A stretch of 14,807 nt of DNA from Euryarchaeota archaeon UBA556 (GTDB taxonomy: Archaea > Thermoplasmatota > Poseidoniia > Poseidoniales > Thalassarchaeaceae): contig DADI01000026.1 in the NCBI GenBank assembly GCA_002494975.1, positions 1,003-15,809 on the forward strand, in the 5' to 3' direction. This document shows, in pieces, positions 14,162-14,807 of the stretch. The notes beneath the pieces are model-generated. The model made no database searches, was not told the DNA's origin, and saw nothing but the letters and a program-made list of their open reading frames with translations. The number at the start of each line of letters is the position of its first letter. The first letter of the stretch is position 1. A program made the position numbers and the translations under genes.

Positions 14162-14689
14162 ATGGATGAGACAAAAATAAATTTAGATATTGAAACACAG
14201 ACTTTTCGTTTTACTTCATCTAAACCAATTAATCAAGATGAAGCAGTTAGTCTAGCGAATGGTGTCTTATCTGGAGAATATGTAGTTATAATTCATGAAA
14301 ATCCACATGCAACACTAGTAATAGAGCCCGAAGGTTCTGTTTTAGTGCATGGAATCTCAAGAAGTGAAGTTGCCCGCCTCGCGGTCCAAGAATTACTGCT
14401 GACATTAGGGATGTCAGATGAATGGTTAATTGTAGATTCGGGAGAAATGATTATCCGTTTCTCAATAGGTAGAGCAGTATTGATGGATTTAGCGGCAGAT
14501 AGGTTTTCTGAGATCAATTATGATACTCGAATTGGAGCCTTAAGAATAAATGCAGAAAGGCATAAGTGTACAATTTTATTATTCAATAACGGCCATGGTG
14601 TGATTCTCAAACAAACATCCAAGAGAATTGCTGAAATGGCAATAAGATATTGGTCATCACAATTAGACGATGAAGGCGCATTGGCGTGA
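14162..14689 (+). CDS. Diverged TBP-fold (TATA-binding protein-like) two-repeat protein
   Basis: This 175-residue protein has the two-repeat plan of archaeal TBP. Repeat 1 spans about 12-84: FRFTSSKPINQDEAVSLANG, then YVVIIHENPHATLVIEPEGS, VLVHG, and a helix SRSEVARLAVQELLLTLG. Repeat 2 spans about 96-168: MIIRFSIGRAVLMDLAADRF, then IGALRINAERHKCTILLFNN, GHGVILKQ, and a helix TSKRIAEMAIRYWSSQL. Each follows TBP's order of strand, helix, a strand like GLIYRL, a strand like TLLIFSSGK, a strand like MVCTGAKS, and a long helix. The length also fits TBP (about 180). The phenylalanines that kink DNA and the FPGLxYR signature are not retained, so ordinary TATA binding is doubtful. It may be a paralogue with another nucleic acid or protein partner. 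Family is inferred from pattern, not search. It is coupled to the upstream gene and overlaps a possible GTG start of the next. Confidence 0.65.
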   Translation: MDETKINLDIETQTFRFTSSKPINQDEAVSLANGVLSGEYVVIIHENPHATLVIEPEGSVLVHGISRSEVARLAVQELLLTLGMSDEWLIVDSGEMIIRFSIGRAVLMDLAADRFSEINYDTRIGALRINAERHKCTILLFNNGHGVILKQTSKRIAEMAIRYWSSQLDDEGALA

Positions 14690-14694
14690 GAAAT

Positions 14695-14807
14695 ATGTTT
14701 GAGAATGGTCGGTGGATAGGGCCGATATTAGACCAACACATGCATCTTGATCGAAATAATCGTTTTTTTGAGGCGATTAATGAATTTGTTATTTCAGGTG
14801 GTACTGC
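14695..14807 (+). CDS. TatD-related metal-dependent hydrolase, 3'-truncated by window end
   Basis: Only the first 37 codons are present. They read IGPILDQHMHLDR at residues 8-20, then FFEAINEFVISGGT. This is the first metal-binding motif (DxHxHLD type) and following helix of the TatD-related TIM-barrel hydrolases, archaeal branch, which open with a similar LDxHxHL...GGT stretch. The ATG at 14695 is used here. An in-frame GTG at 14686 overlaps the TGA stop of the TBP-like gene and would add three residues. Either way it continues the same transcript. Substrate cannot be inferred. Confidence 0.8.
   Translation, partial: MFENGRWIGPILDQHMHLDRNNRFFEAINEFVISGGT

Overview
The window looks like the chromosome of an AT-rich archaeon. 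It carries an Orc1/Cdc6 initiator, an archaeal-type phosphopantetheine adenylyltransferase fused to the archaeal GTP-dependent dephospho-CoA kinase domain, an archaeal SelB/EF1A-type relative and a diverged TBP-fold protein. Shine-Dalgarno sites fit parts of GGAGGTGAT, and at least one TTG start is used. Together with an AccC-type biotin carboxylase and a CPR/CysJ-type reductase, this suggests a marine planktonic euryarchaeote such as Poseidoniales (Marine Group II). That placement is inferred from gene content only. No transposon, prophage, CRISPR array, tRNA or rRNA was found.

Layout: bases 1-1686 hold a large unrecognised tryptophan-rich protein whose frame is open to the window edge. Bases 1687-2112 contain no convincing protein gene. 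Instead they hold a block of about 340 bases at 50% GC, rich in self-complementary arms, which I read as a structured RNA of unassigned class. It is followed by the bifunctional CoA-biosynthesis gene (2113-3129). Converging on that gene is a minus-strand pair, orc1/cdc6 and a small four-helix membrane protein (4980 to 3137). Upstream of orc1/cdc6 is a 389-base gap: one half is about 49% GC, the other about 18% GC and T-rich. It is a candidate replication origin. Beyond it lie a minus-strand metallo-beta-lactamase-fold hydrolase and, divergently, an FAD/NADPH reductase. A direct repeat with a 20-bp period sits between them. A biotin carboxylase follows, tightly coupled to a PfkB-family kinase (7637-9949).

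From 9951 to 13248 a minus-strand run encodes a hot-dog thioesterase, a SelB/EF1A-like protein with a degenerate G domain, and a long unrecognised membrane-anchored protein whose 5' end is unusually GC-rich. On the plus strand from 13362 a compact cluster encodes a possible TraB-like protein, a two-repeat TBP-like protein and the start of a TatD-related metal-dependent hydrolase cut off by the window end.

Most genes are housekeeping or accessory metabolism and do not form one obvious pathway. The items most worth a second look are the structured RNA locus, the TBP-like protein, the pseudo-GTPase, the CoA enzyme fusion and the candidate origin.
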